Of a stretch of DNA of 64,000 nucleotides, positions 33,049 through 44,510 are shown one piece after another; position 1 is the first letter of the stretch; each line of letters starts with the position of its first letter. Under the pieces are notes generated by a model. That model ran no database searches and was not told the DNA's origin. It worked only from the letters and a program-made list of their open reading frames with translations. Source of the stretch: Taxawa tesnikishii (nom. ined.) (Eukaryota; Ascomycota; Dothideomycetes; Dothideales); NCBI GenBank assembly GCA_030247885.1, contig JAPDRO010000006.1, positions 1 through 64,000 of the forward strand, written 5' to 3'. The translations under genes and the position numbers were made by a program.

Positions 33049-34936
33049 TTACAGCTTTGCCTTTGGCGGCTGGTTCTCCGTCTTCGCCATATCCTTCAGA
33101 ACTCTCCTCAGGATCTTTCCAGCCTGACTTTTGGGAACGGTATCGATGAACCGCACACCGCCCCTCAGCTTCTTGTAATAGGCCACCCGTTTGTCGAGCC
33201 ATTTCTGGATCTCGCTGGCCAGCTCGTCGGAGGGCGAGTGACCCTCCGCGGGGACGATGTAGGCCCTTGGTGCTTCGGTGTGTTGCTCCTCGAGGTAGAT
33301 GCCGACGACGGCTACGTCTTGCACAAGTGGGCAATCGAGGAGTAGGCCTTCGAGCTCTGATCATCAGGAATAAGTCAGTAAATTAGTCTGCCTTCAGAAG
33401 GGTTGGAAGATGAAAGAGGACGGGTTTACTGACCTGCAGGCGCGACCTGGAAGCCGTTCCACTTGATCAGCTCCTTGACGCGGTCGCTGATAAAGAAGTT
33501 GTGGTTCTCGTCCTGCATGCCGACGTCGCCAGTCTTGAAAAAGCCGTCGGGGGTGATGGCGTTCGCGGTGGCTTCTGGGTTTCTCCAGTACCCTTTGAAG
33601 ACGTTGGGCCCGTGGAGCCAGAGCTCGCCTTTCTCGCCTGCCGGAACCTCGGACCCGGATTCAGAGACGTACATGGCGGTCATGTTTGGAAACAGCTTGC
33701 CGACGGATCCAACTGTGTCGAACCAATCTTCCCAAGGCTTGAGCGTATGTCAATTGGGGTTATTTTCTGAGACGGGATCATGGTGAACTGACTTGCGTAT
33801 GCGTCATAGGGCTTGTCTCGCTGAGACCGTAGGCTTGATTCACCTTGAGCTTCAGCTTCGAGTGCACAGCCGCTACCAGCTCTTTGGTAAGCGGTGCTGC
33901 ACCGGATGTGATCATCCGCAGAGAGCTGAGGTCGTATTTCTGTACGTTTGGTCCGCGCGAGAGCTGAACGAGGACGGGTGGAGCGACGTAAGTGAAAGTA
34001 ATCTTGTGTCTCTGTACAGCTTCGCAGAAGGCGTCCAAGTTGAATTGCGGCATCACTACCAGCTCGATGCCTCGATGCAGCGGCTGATGTACAAGTCCCG
34101 TTAGGCCTTGTGGAGACGTTAACGACGGTAGAACCTGTCACTGGGAGTGGCTGTTACTCACCGTAGATATGAAAAACGGGAGCACCCCCAAGATTCTATC
34201 TTCGCCCGAGCGGTAGTTGTGTCCAACGCTGTGTTTGACCATGAGAACGTCCGAAATGATATTCCGGTGGCTTAACATGACCCCTTTCGGCAGTCCCGTC
34301 GTGCCTGAACTGTAAGCCAGAAAGGACAAATCTGTATCGGGATCAAGCTTTACGCGCCCACTCCCCTTACTGTTGCTCGATTTAAGCATGTTTGTGAAGT
34401 GTTTTGCAGGGCCACCGGGACCCGTGTCGGCACCAATCAAGATGATCTTGGTTTGCGGTATGTTTGCAATTTTGGCGGCCTCGCTCGCAACCCGCAAAAG
34501 GCCATGTTGAGTAATAATAGCCTTTGCACCCGCATCTTTGAGAATGTGTGCTAATTCACTAGCAGAGTAGCCAGGGTTGGCGGGCGCGACGACACCGCCA
34601 GCGTAGAGTGTACCATACACACACGGTGCGTAATCGACATCGTTTGGTGAAAAGACACAGAGCACGTCGCCACGCTGCCAGTCGAGATCGTCTATCAGAG
34701 CATTTCCGAACCCTTGAGCTGTGACCTTCACATCTGTATATGTATATCGTCGACTATCGTCAAGGGCGCGGTAGATGACTGCCAGCAAATCAACGACCGA
34801 TTTGACTTTGAGAGTCGATACGTGCGCACATACCTGTATTCACAGGGAAACCTCCATCGCGAGGACTCTCGAACATGAATCCCCATAGATCAACGGCAGG
34901 TATGTCGAAAGCAGGGTAAGGTGATGAGGTTGGCAT
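33049..34936 (-). CDS. Peroxisomal 4-coumarate/acyl-CoA ligase-like enzyme
   Basis: ANL-superfamily adenylate-forming ligase that would activate a carboxylic acid to its CoA thioester. P-loop motif YSSGTTGLPKGVMLSH, the A5 region QAYGLSETSP, motifs GYWRNPEATA and DGFFKTGDVG, hinge DRVKELIKWNGFQVAPAE and catalytic-Lys region PKSQAGKILRR are all present. The C-terminus AKL is a type-1 peroxisomal targeting signal. Five exons; introns 34779-34833, 34107-34161, 33738-33792 and 33357-33433. One frame slip at AAAAA 34172-34176 (+); adding a base gives LPFFHIYGLTG and 548 residues, the family length. The gene is divergent from the methyltransferase. Likely substrate: an aromatic or medium-chain acid. 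Confidence 0.9.
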
Positions 34937-35600
34937 GCTGACAATTTCAATGTCGTTCCACCTTTCTGTGCCGGAGAATCTAACATGAACACGTTGGAGA
35001 AGCAACGCTTAGAAGCAGCGCAAGTCACTGTCGAAACACGCCGTCCAATGCCAATATGCGCTCGAGTACGTACCTGTATACCACTTACGATTGTCGTCAC
35101 TCCGCATCTCCATCTCCGCCTCCGCATTTGGTAACCGAGGCACCTCGGAGATAACCGATCGTAACCTTATCCATCTTCCTGGAACACCATGTCCGTTGAT
35201 CAACCGCTTTCAGACATACGGTCTAAGGTGCCTGCAAATGTATCGAGATAGCGAGATGCAGGAAATTGAAGCGCACCGCCTTCATTGCGGGATCTGCCCG
35301 TAGCATAGATCTCAAAAGCAATGTTGCGCCATGTATGCACAACATCCGTAGCCCGAACTGTGCTGGATGAATGGACGAATCGGAGCCCTATGCGAGGGCG
35401 ATGGGGTTTCTGATCCCACCCTGAAAGCTGCATTTCGAGGTCAGATGTCGAGCTCAAGTGATACAGATTGCGTCATGTTCCTCCACAATACTGCTGACGT
35501 GGAGTGGAGGGGCAGTAGCAGTTCTACATAGGATCCCAACATCTGAATGCTGACCCTTCGCGACTGTAGCAGGTGTGCCAGCTTTTCATTCTATCACAAC
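34937..35600. promoter_or_regulatory. Divergent promoter, CoA ligase / methyltransferase
   Basis: The 664 bp between start codons of the minus-strand CoA ligase (34936) and the plus-strand methyltransferase (35601). No coding frame is supported. A shared promoter would allow co-regulation; I see no clear operator. Confidence 0.5.
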
Positions 35601-36452
35601 ATGGCTCGGAACAAAACCGAGTACAGCTCTTCCGAGGCGGACGGTTGGGCAGCCCATGTGGACAACTACATCAAAGTGGTGGAGCCACTTACAAGAGGTC
35701 CGACAGAGGCTCTGGTCAACGAGGTCGACAAGCTCTTGCCTTTCACAGGCCCTGACGTTCGAGTTCTGGACAATGGGAGCGGTACCGGCTTGCTTGCCAG
35801 CTACCTGGCAGCCAAATATCCCGAGGTTCCGATCGTAGCCGCCGACATCTCTTCAGGCATGCTTGAAAATCTCGAGAAGAAGGCTGAAAAGAAGGGCTGG
35901 AAGGCCGTCGAGACCAAAACCATCGATGCTTTGGACCTGCAAAGTCTGGCAGATAATCCGTTCTCGCATGTACTGTCGACCTTCATGCTTGGGAGTATAT
36001 CCTCACCATTGCAAGGTGTGCAAGAGATGTATAAAGTTACGAAGCCTGGCGGTATCCTTGGCATAGCGGTTTGGGACCACAATATCGTCTGGTCCGACGT
36101 CTGGAGGGAAACAATCCGTCGATCGCAAAACAAGCCGTTCTACGAGCCGCCACTGATTTTCGATCCTTCGATGTGCTACAAGGACACTGTGGAGAAGACT
36201 CTCAAAGGAGCAGGATGGGACGACGCAGAGGTGAGCGTGCAGCAGACGTACTACGCGCCCTGGGACAGTGCTGATGCTGCCTGCGACTTCTTCTGGAATG
36301 GCAAGAATCCCATCGTCGAGATGTTTGTCCGGGGCTGGGAAGACAATGTCGAACAGATCAAGCCGGTGCTGCGACAAGTGTACGAGGAACTCTATGGAAG
36401 CGGAAAACATCAGGGCTGCCCTACGATCCAGGCGATTGCCTGGAAGCGATAA
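35601..36452 (+). CDS. SAM-dependent methyltransferase, class I
   Basis: Single-exon Rossmann-fold methyltransferase of 283 residues. Motif I VLDNGSGTGLLASYLA binds SAM, with the acidic residue after the second strand in VAADISSGMLE. The post-I segments FSHVLSTFMLGSIS and TKPGGILGIAVWD follow in the expected order. It resembles fungal UbiE/Coq5-like small-molecule methyltransferases with a C-terminal substrate lid (PLIFDPSMCYKDTVEKTLKG). The ATG at 35601 begins MARNKTEYSS; the longer frame from 35547 uses a weaker upstream ATG. No frame slip. Substrate unknown. Confidence 0.87.
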   Translation: MARNKTEYSSSEADGWAAHVDNYIKVVEPLTRGPTEALVNEVDKLLPFTGPDVRVLDNGSGTGLLASYLAAKYPEVPIVAADISSGMLENLEKKAEKKGWKAVETKTIDALDLQSLADNPFSHVLSTFMLGSISSPLQGVQEMYKVTKPGGILGIAVWDHNIVWSDVWRETIRRSQNKPFYEPPLIFDPSMCYKDTVEKTLKGAGWDDAEVSVQQTYYAPWDSADAACDFFWNGKNPIVEMFVRGWEDNVEQIKPVLRQVYEELYGSGKHQGCPTIQAIAWKR

Positions 36453-37141
36453 CATGTTGTTTGCGTATCTAGGTCATCATGTGTTGGCGGAAAAGAGCTT
36501 TGTCAGGTTGCGATGGGACGGGTAGCATATATGCATTGTACGACAATGCGATCATCACGTTTCCCAGTATACGATTCCCAGTTCGATGCAAATCCTGGTA
36601 TAAAACATGGACGTGCTATGTTAATTATGTTTACGGGCCGCCACGGAAATGGAGTCAGCCGATGCACATTCTCGCTCCGTTTGGAGTGGAGCTTGTTGAG
36701 GGGGCTGGGAGAGCCGTTGATTGTTGCATTCCAATAATCCTAGCGAAGGATATACCGCGGAGTAGATTTTCAAAAATCAGAGTGAATCCGTTTACGAGCA
36801 CCTCATCAAAACGTTCATAGCCCAGATGCCGGTCTCTCCAAGCCTTCCGCCCGCATTGCCACACACAGTTAGATAGAAGAAGATGCTTTCTTTCAACGTT
36901 CGATACCTCGTCAAAGTAAGGCTTCTCGCCTCCGCTGAACTTCTGACTATTAGTAGTAATTTCGGAAACTCCAAACCCCATTAATTGAGGCTGATTAGAA
37001 ACGCGGAATGGCGCGCGTTCCCTACGTCACGCTTGATAATGTTCAGAACGCGGCAGACTGTTGTTGCACGACTTTTATCTTCTCGTATCGCCATCATGTC
37101 TTCCGCGAAAACCTATTCTGACTCGTTCCTGAACTTCCAAT
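36453..37141. other. Intergenic region before the second MFS gene
   Basis: No supported gene. It contains the promoter of the MFS gene at 37142. Confidence 0.4.
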
Positions 37142-38898
37142 ATGGATCTGGAAGCAGCGCAGAGGGAAGGCGAAACAACGGCTCAAACATACCCCAGCAA
37201 CGGCATTCATGATGGCACTTACTATCCGGACGGCATCCCGCCCGCTGGAGAGGGACAGCAACCCGAGGAGGGCGATATCGAGATGAGAAATTTCGAAGAG
37301 CAAGAGACGCCAGTATCCCAGAGCAGCGAAAGAGATGGAACAACGCAAACAAAAGATAATGGGGAAGGCATGGAGCGTACCGACACAAATGCCTCGATTG
37401 CCCAGACGTTGTCGCCCTCCCGCGAGATCATGTTCGTCGCAGTCATCTGTCTGGCCCAATTCATGACACAAGTAGGGTTGGGTCAAACTCTGAGTATAAT
37501 ACACATAATCGGCAACAGCTTCGGGTTGAGCAATCCTGGAGAATTGAGCTGGCTCATTGCAGGCTATAGTCTTACGGTTGGCACATTCATCCTTGTTGCT
37601 GGAAGACTAGGCGATCTGTTTGGGTACAAGAGGATGCTCATCATCGGCTTCTCTTGGTTCTCGCTGTGGTCAATGGTCGCTGGATTGGCTGTATACTCAA
37701 ACCACGTGTTGTTCGTCTTCGCTCGTGTCTTCCAAGGGATCGGACCTGCCATGTGTTTGCCCAATGGACTCGCCATTCTTGGCGCGACATATGCTCCCGG
37801 ACCACGGAAAGACATGGTGTTTGCGCTGTTCGGTGCCTGCGCGCCTGGTGGTTCTATAGTACGTTCCTACTGCTATGCTTCATGTTTGCCCCCACGCTCT
37901 TGCTGACAGCGACAGATTGGAGCACTCGTTGGTGGACTGTTCGCACTTACCTGGTGGCCGTGGACGTTCTTCTCATTTGCCATAGCCCTAGCAATCACTG
38001 CCGTTGTTGGTGCCTTTGTTATTCCGGATCCGCCAAAGAAAGCGAAACGTAACGGCTCGCTCATCTCCCAACTGGATGTACTGGGTGGGCTCCTCGGTAT
38101 CATCGCGCTCGTTCTCTTCAACTTCGCATGGAATCAAGCACCCATTGTGGGCTGGCAAAGGGTTTACGTTTATGTTACTCTCATTCTGGGCGTAATATTC
38201 GCGGCTGCGTTCTTCTACGTCGAGTTGCGTGTCGCCTCCGCGCCATTGATACCGTTTGAAGCTCTGAGCGCCGATGTAGCCTTTGTGTTGGGCTGCATTG
38301 CTTGTGGCTGGGGTTCCTTTGGTATCTGGATCTACTACCTCTGGCAATTCCTTGAAGAGTTAAGACATGCTTCACCGTTACTGGCCACAGCACAGATTTG
38401 TCCGGTAGCGATATCTGGCGCTTTGGCGTCAGTAGCAACAGGATTTCTCTTGAGCAGACTGCGTCCAGCATGGGTGATGACGATTGCGCTCACAGCATTC
38501 ACGGTTGGAAACATACTTATTGGCACGGCGCCTGTCACACAAACGTACTGGGCTCAAACATTTGTGTGCGTCATCGTGATTCCATGGGGCATGGACATGA
38601 GCTTTCCGGCTGCTACTGTCATTCTTTCGAATGCTGTGAAAAAGAGCATCAAGGAATTGCAGCAAGTTTGGTCAACACCGTGGTCAATTACAGCATCTCG
38701 CTCGGCCTCGGGTTTGCGGGTACCGTCGAGGTTCATGTCAACGACGGCGGAAGAACGCCCGCTCAGGTGCTCAAGGGTTACAGAGGCGCTTACTACATGT
38801 CGTTCGGCCTTTCAGGACTGGGTCTGTGCATTAGCATGCTGTTTCTGCTCAGGGGATACTGGAGGGACAGGAGAAAGGCGCAGATATCGCAGGGTTAG
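37142..38898 (+). CDS. MFS drug/amine antiporter, DHA2 (Atr1/Amf1-like)
   Basis: Fourteen-helix major facilitator of the DHA2 group, 566 residues. A 95-residue acidic cytosolic N-terminus is followed by the first helix (IMFVAVICLAQFMTQVGL). Motif A GRLGDLFGYKRMLIIG lies between helices 2 and 3, motif C-like GALVGGLFALTWWPWTFF in helix 5. Intron 37859-37915 (57 bp). The frame slips at AAAAA 38639-38643; one more A gives AVKKEHQGIAASLVNTVVNY, a signature of this family, and the C-terminus ends RRKAQISQG. Yeast relatives export aminotriazole or boron or move ammonium; here probably an efflux pump. Plasma membrane. Confidence 0.88.
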
Positions 38899-39811
38899 AG
38901 AGGTATAACAACATCGTCCACCCGACAACAACGCAAACCGGGCGTTGGAATGCAGGGTGAAACGTCTTCGCGTAGTAGCATGCGCAACTGGTATTAGCTC
39001 CGGACTTCTCCGGCCTTGTACAGTATATACATGCGCAGCACTGTCGAGCCGGGTAACCGTCAGCGCCCCATGGTGTAGGTAAATATACATCAACAGTGAT
39101 CTGTAGACTGGCTATGGGTCACGAATCAGACGACTCCAAGAGAGCGACGCAACACGCGGGCGCCAAAGGTGCAGTTTCGGAGTAAGGTCCTTGTCCGTGT
39201 GGGGGCGACCTGGGAGAATTCCGGTTCCTGGTACCGTGCGGCAGTCCCCGCCATGCCCATGGCAGATCCAAGAGGCAGAGAAACAGAGTTTCGCTGATCT
39301 GCACGAGAGTTTGACGCCTTCCAGTGTGCGTAATTGAGGATCGCTGTTCCCTGCAGATAAGGATAAGCCATGGGACACACTCTGAACATCAGCACCCTCC
39401 AAGTCGTACGTACACATCCCGTTCCATCCCGCCTCGATGCCAATATGATAAGTGCAGCCGTTCAGATCACGCGCCGACGCTTGACTCGAGCGCGTCCGAC
39501 TTTAGGTCGTGTCGTTCGATAGTTTCCCACAGCGCGTTCTAGACTCTCTGGATTCGCATTCCAAAACACCTTCCCAGGATCGCCGGTAAGCTTTAACGGA
39601 TAATGGCACACTCCTGTCAGGCCTAGTTCTAGCACGGCCGCCATCATCTTGCCTACAACCTTAACTTTGACTCCTCCTGCTGCTCAGCCTGCTTCCTGCC
39701 TTCCCCTTGCCGTCCACTCAGTGGAGTATTCGTACTGCTGCTGCCTCCCTTCACGCCTTGTTCTGCCGCTTGCGCCGCTCACGGCATGCCTAAGCTTAAG
39801 ACCACCAACTA
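38899..39811. other. Intergenic region upstream of the histidine kinase
   Basis: About 0.9 kb with no convincing gene; short frames on both strands lack motifs. The last 150 bp are pyrimidine-rich (CTTGCCGTCC, CTGCTGCCTCCC) and probably the kinase leader. Confidence 0.45.
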
Positions 39812-42800
39812 ATGATGGCCATCGATATCGCAGATGTAGGCGTCCTCGAGCTCCTCACCGAGGACAGCCGGCCGACATTCATCCTGGAAACCCATACGCA
39901 CGGCCTTGCAGCATACAAACACCCGCAAATCGTGTTCAGAAACAAGGCGTTAGTAGGGTTCTTGGGCGCAGGAGGTTCCGGATCTTTCGAAACATGGGTC
40001 GCAACTCTGGGCATACATGGTATTGAAGGCATTCAAGCATCCACTTTCAGGGGAAGAGCGTGGACTTTCACAACCCTCAGGCACAGGTGGCTTGTCGTGT
40101 ATTGCAGTCAGCAACAGGAGGAAAGCGCGGAGCTGGTAGATCTTCCTTCGCCGCCCGCCAGCGAGGGCCCTGATCCTAGTAGGGCCAACAGCATTTGCGA
40201 TCACCCTCCTTCAGTACGACAATGCCTAAGCAGTGGCGCCACCAGGCCATTTGACTGGATACGGAGCCCGGATTCAGAGCTTTCACCTCATCAATGCCTC
40301 CTCAAAAACCATGACTGGGCAGCGACGTCACTGGGCCCCATCAGCAGATGGTCAACCTCGCTCAAGCAAGCAGTTTTCATCACCGGTGCAAACCCCAACC
40401 CGAAGGTGATACTCTGGGGAGAGGAACTCATCATGATATACAACGAAGCTGCCGCGCATGTTTTCGGAGCAAAGCATCCCGCTGCCCTAGGAGCTCGCGC
40501 AGGTGAGATATGGAGTGAAGTCTGGGACGATCTCAGCGAGGTCGTCCGTCTTGCAGTGGAAGAAGGAAAAACCACAAGACTTCCTGCATCTCTCTTATTT
40601 CTGGAGCGCTACGGTTATGTGGAGGAGAGCTACTGGTCAATCATGGTCCTGCCTTTCGTAGATCCCCAAGGATATGTCGTTGGAGCTATAGACGAGTTCT
40701 TCGAGTTAACGGCTTCTGTTCTGTTCAAGAGGAGGCGAGATACGTTGGAAAAGCTCCCTGACCTCTTATCGAACACCCTGTCGTTAGAACAGCTCTGGAC
40801 GCAGTTCCTGTCTGGGCTCGAGGAGTGCCGCGAGGACGTACCGTTTGCAGTCCTCTATGCCTTGGACGACGACACACCGAGCTCTTCTGGCCCGGCGTCC
40901 CCTCTTAACGACCCGGCAAAACTCTACACACTCCGGGGACCTTGGGGATCATGCAGCAAAATTCGTCTTTACCCGACGCCTTTGATTTGAGTGGATTCCT
41001 CTTGGATGGTTCTGGGCTGGCGCGCGCCTGCCGAAACGCCAGTTATCAAGTCGTCCAACTGACCTCAGAGGAAGGCACTCTGCCATCCGGCTTGACTGGG
41101 CCGGTCCACGATCGCGGCTTTGGGGATAGTATCAAAGCTGCCTATGTTCTGCCTGTTTCCATGATTGGCAGCAATCCGTTGGGTTTCTTGATCTTGGGTA
41201 CCAACCCACGAAGACCTCTCGATGAAGCGTCTTTGACGTTTGCGCAGAGCTTGTCCGACATTCTCTCCAGAATTGCTTTCCGGAAACATCAGCAGAGGTT
41301 GAAAGAGCTACAAGCCCGTTTGTCTGCACAGTTGCGCGAGACTGAGAGGGAAGCCGAAAGGGTTGAGAAACGGTTCACGCACATGGCAGAGAATGCGCCC
41401 GTCGGGATCTGCTCTTTCAAGGTTAGTCAAGTACCTTTGTCGAGCTTTGAATCGAAATGCTTACATTGCATTAGCCAGACGGTGTCCCTGTGTACGTGAA
41501 TGATGAGTATCTGCGCTTGCTCTCCATATCCAGAGAAGAGTGGATGCAATCAACATATACAGGCAACATCTGGAGAGATACCGTATGCTTTGAGGACATC
41601 AAGGACGTTGAAGAGAAATGGGTAGCTATGGTTACCGGACAAATACCTACTTTCACCTTCGAAGTGCGATCCAAAAGGCTTCGCGTGGACCCTGGCACTG
41701 GATGCGGTACCCCGAACATGCTACGCTCTGGGGGACATCAAGCGTAGAGTTGGACGAAGCGGGCAACGTGCTATATATCCACAACTGGTTGCTCGACATT
41801 TCCCACAGGAAACGTGTGGAGGTATTGCAGGCCCAGCGACTTGAGGAAGCCCTCGAGATGAAGAGACAGAGCTCCAATTTCCAGGACCTGATCTGTCATG
41901 AACTCAGGAACCCTCTATCTGCGATACTGCAGTCGGCCGACTGGATCGTATCAGAGGCAAAGAATCCAGCGTCCCCGGAAGTGGTCGAGAGTATCATAGA
42001 TTCGGCTCAGACGATCATACTTTGTGCTCAACACCAGAAACACATTGTGGACGATGTGCTCACGCTCAGCAAACTCGACTCAAATCTGCTGGTGCTGGCA
42101 CCGGACAAAATACAACCGCCTCAGCTTATCAGAAAGGCCTTGCGGATGTTCGTGCCTGAGCTCCAAAGAGCCGGAGTGGAAGCTACGCTGGAGATTGAGC
42201 CAAGCTATTATCAATGCTTGCTCGCACGAGACTACGTCATGCTGGATCAATCGAGGTTGCTACAGGTGGTCATCAACCTCTTGACCAACGCGATCAAGTT
42301 CACTCAGTACTCTACGGAACGCAAAATCACCGTGTCTTTAGCAGCTTCATACAAACGGCCTGATCATACCAGTCAAGATGTTGCCTTCATCGAGCAACGC
42401 CCAACACGGCCGGGCACGCCAAACAGATCGTCGGAGTGGGGTTCCGGGCATGACATCTTTGTCCAGTTCATGGTGAGGGATACCGGCCGCGGGCTCAGCA
42501 AAGAAGAAACGGCCCAGCTATTCCAACGCTTCTCGCAGGCCTCTCCCAAAACTTACAAACAATACGGTGGTTCGGGATTGGGGTTGTTCATCAGCAGGGA
42601 ACTCACGGAGCTGCAGGACGGCCAAATCGGGGTTTCCAGCAAAGGCCTGGGCGAAGGCAGTACGTTCGCTTTCTACGTCAGGGCCCGCCAATGCGTGTCA
42701 CCTCAACCTAGCGCACCGGCGTTGCACCGCGCTCACACCCCGTCTATGGCTGTTTCACCAGTCGCGTATACACCGGATGGCTCCTCGCTTCCTTCGCCTG

Positions 42801-43402
42801 CCACGCCGCCAGTGCTTCCTCCGCGCGCTGATTCGGCCACAACGCAAGATCTACCCAAGGCCGACCTCTCCAAAGCGGAAAGCTCGCCGCTACACGTGCT
42901 TCTCGTGGAGGATAACCTGATCAACCAAAGAGTGGTGTCGAAACAGCTGCAAGCGCAGGGCTGGACGGTACACGTGGCCAACCACGGCCTGGAAGCGCTC
43001 GAGTTCATACGCAGGTCCAATTTCTGGAACGCCTCGGAAGAAAGGACGGCGGATGTGGTGCACATCGACGTCGTCCTCATGGACCTCGAGATGCCCACCA
43101 TGGACGGGCTCACGTGCGTGGGCGAGATCCGCAAATTGCAACGCGACGGCCAGCTCAGGAGCCATGTGCCCATTATTGCGGTCACGGCGAACGCGCGCAG
43201 CGAGCACATCAACACCGCCATCGCGGCCGGCATGGACGAGGTGGTGACGAAGCCATTCCGAATCCCGGAGCTGGTGCCGCAGATGCAGGGGGTCGTAGCT
43301 CGGGCGCGTCGGCGGAAGTCGTCGGTTGTCCTTCCTGCGGTCGCGGCCGCGCTGACGGACGCGGTCGCCAGACTCTCAATGGCCAAGATTCAAGGAACTT
43401 AA
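39812..43402 (+). CDS. Hybrid sensor histidine kinase
   Basis: Cytosolic two-component hybrid kinase, 1179 residues once two frame slips are allowed for. An N-terminal PAS-like sensor region (LILWGEELIMIYNEAAAHVF, about 210-330) is followed by a GAF-like part (ending ILSRIAFRKHQQ), a coiled coil and a PAS domain (RFTHMAENAPVGICSF, PDGVPVYVNDEYLRLL). H box: LICHELRNPLSAIL, with the phosphorylated His. N box NLLTNAIKFT, G boxes DTGRGLSKEE and GGSGLGLFISREL. Receiver domain: LLVEDNLINQRV, phosphoacceptor Asp in VVLMDLEMPTMDG, Lys in VVTKPF. Intron 41422-41474 (53 bp) inside the second PAS. Slips at GGGG 40935-40938 and AAAA 41673-41676. No membrane helices. Signals through the HPt/response-regulator relay. 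Confidence 0.92.
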
Positions 43403-43407
43403 GGGAA

Positions 43408-43409
<2 letters not shown>

Positions 43410-43463
<54 letters not shown>
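43410..43463. repeat. (AC)27 microsatellite
   Basis: An uninterrupted run of 27 AC dinucleotides begins 7 bp after the kinase stop codon, so it lies in the 3' untranslated region. It is likely length-variable. Confidence 0.97.
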
Positions 43464-43464
<1 letters not shown>

Positions 43465-44510
43465 GAAGTCAACACATGGAAGAAGAACGACGGAACGTGG
43501 ACGTACGCTTGTGTGAAGAGATGGCACGACAGATCACCGAGCCGAGTCGGTTCACGGAGACAAAGACCAGGCTGGAGAAAGCAAACGCGCGCCGCGATCC
43601 CTCAACGGCAAGAGGAACAGTCGCACGATGAAATGGTCTGGCACCGTCGCGGAGGAAAATCGATATCCGATGTCAGTCGTTCAAGTCAGTTGGTCGTTTT
43701 CGAAACACGACGCTTCGAGCGATGGAGGGAATTGGAAGAAGCATGAGAACAACTCTCCGGCATACACCAAGGGAGGTGAGGGGGAACCGTTAAGACGATC
43801 ACGCGCGTGCTGGCTCACATATCTGAACAAGCACGTGGGAAACATGCTCAACACGGCACGAATACTCAAGGGGAGTGAAGGATTCTATGGTAATCGGGTC
43901 CGAGTATAGAGAGCTCGCCATCGACCAAGAAAGGCATGTAGAAGAAAGTATAATAGAAAGCAAAAAATAAAAATCGAAGATGCCGTAGCAAAATCCCGTA
44001 TGTATCCAGAGCCGGTGGTATCTCCCAAGTAGTAAAAAAAAGAAAAGAAAAGAAAAAGGGGGAAGGCGCCCCGGCCTCCATATGAGAGTTCCACAAGACT
44101 GTCAAAACAAACAGAAGATTGTTCAGAGTTCTCCGCTCCGCTTGCCCTCCGAACCCTTCTCGAGCCCCGACTCAACGTTCTCGTTCCTCGACTTAACCGC
44201 CCGCCTTACACCGCTCCCAATCCGAGCTTCGCTTCTGATCCTGCTGTTCATGACGACCTGCGTCGCAACCATTCTGTCCGCTGCAGGCCTGCAGTCTTCC
44301 CATCCGGCAGCAGCGGCAGCAGCAGCAGGAGCAGTAGCCGGTTCAGAAAATCATCATGGGCTTTTTTCAGGTATGAAAGACCGCAAAGCCGTTCCCATGA
44401 CTGAAATGGGGGTTGGGTAAACTGCCGCGAATGTCGCGCATGGTACGAAGAAGAAAAAGAGAGAGAGAGAGAGAGAGAGCAGGGGAAACCAAGAGAAAAA
44501 ACCCCCCGGC
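43464..44510. other. Intergenic region between convergent genes
   Basis: About 1 kb between the kinase and the minus-strand gene ending at 44511. It includes purine-rich words (AAAAAAGAAAAGAAAAG near 44033) and an (AG)n tract at 44459-44479. This is about where the accessory region gives way to core genes. Confidence 0.5.
44459..44479. repeat. (AG)n microsatellite
   Basis: About ten AG dinucleotides, some 30 bp downstream of the stop codon (44511, minus strand) of the next gene. Confidence 0.9.

Noticed and set aside
37142-38908. Second MFS gene and kinase as parts of a two-component drug-resistance operon-like unit
   Set aside because: They are separate transcription units with a 0.9-kb gap and nothing in the sequence links their regulation.
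13433-43402. A complete secondary-metabolite cluster
   Set aside because: No polyketide synthase, NRPS, terpene cyclase or DMATS is present in the window; only accessory enzyme types.
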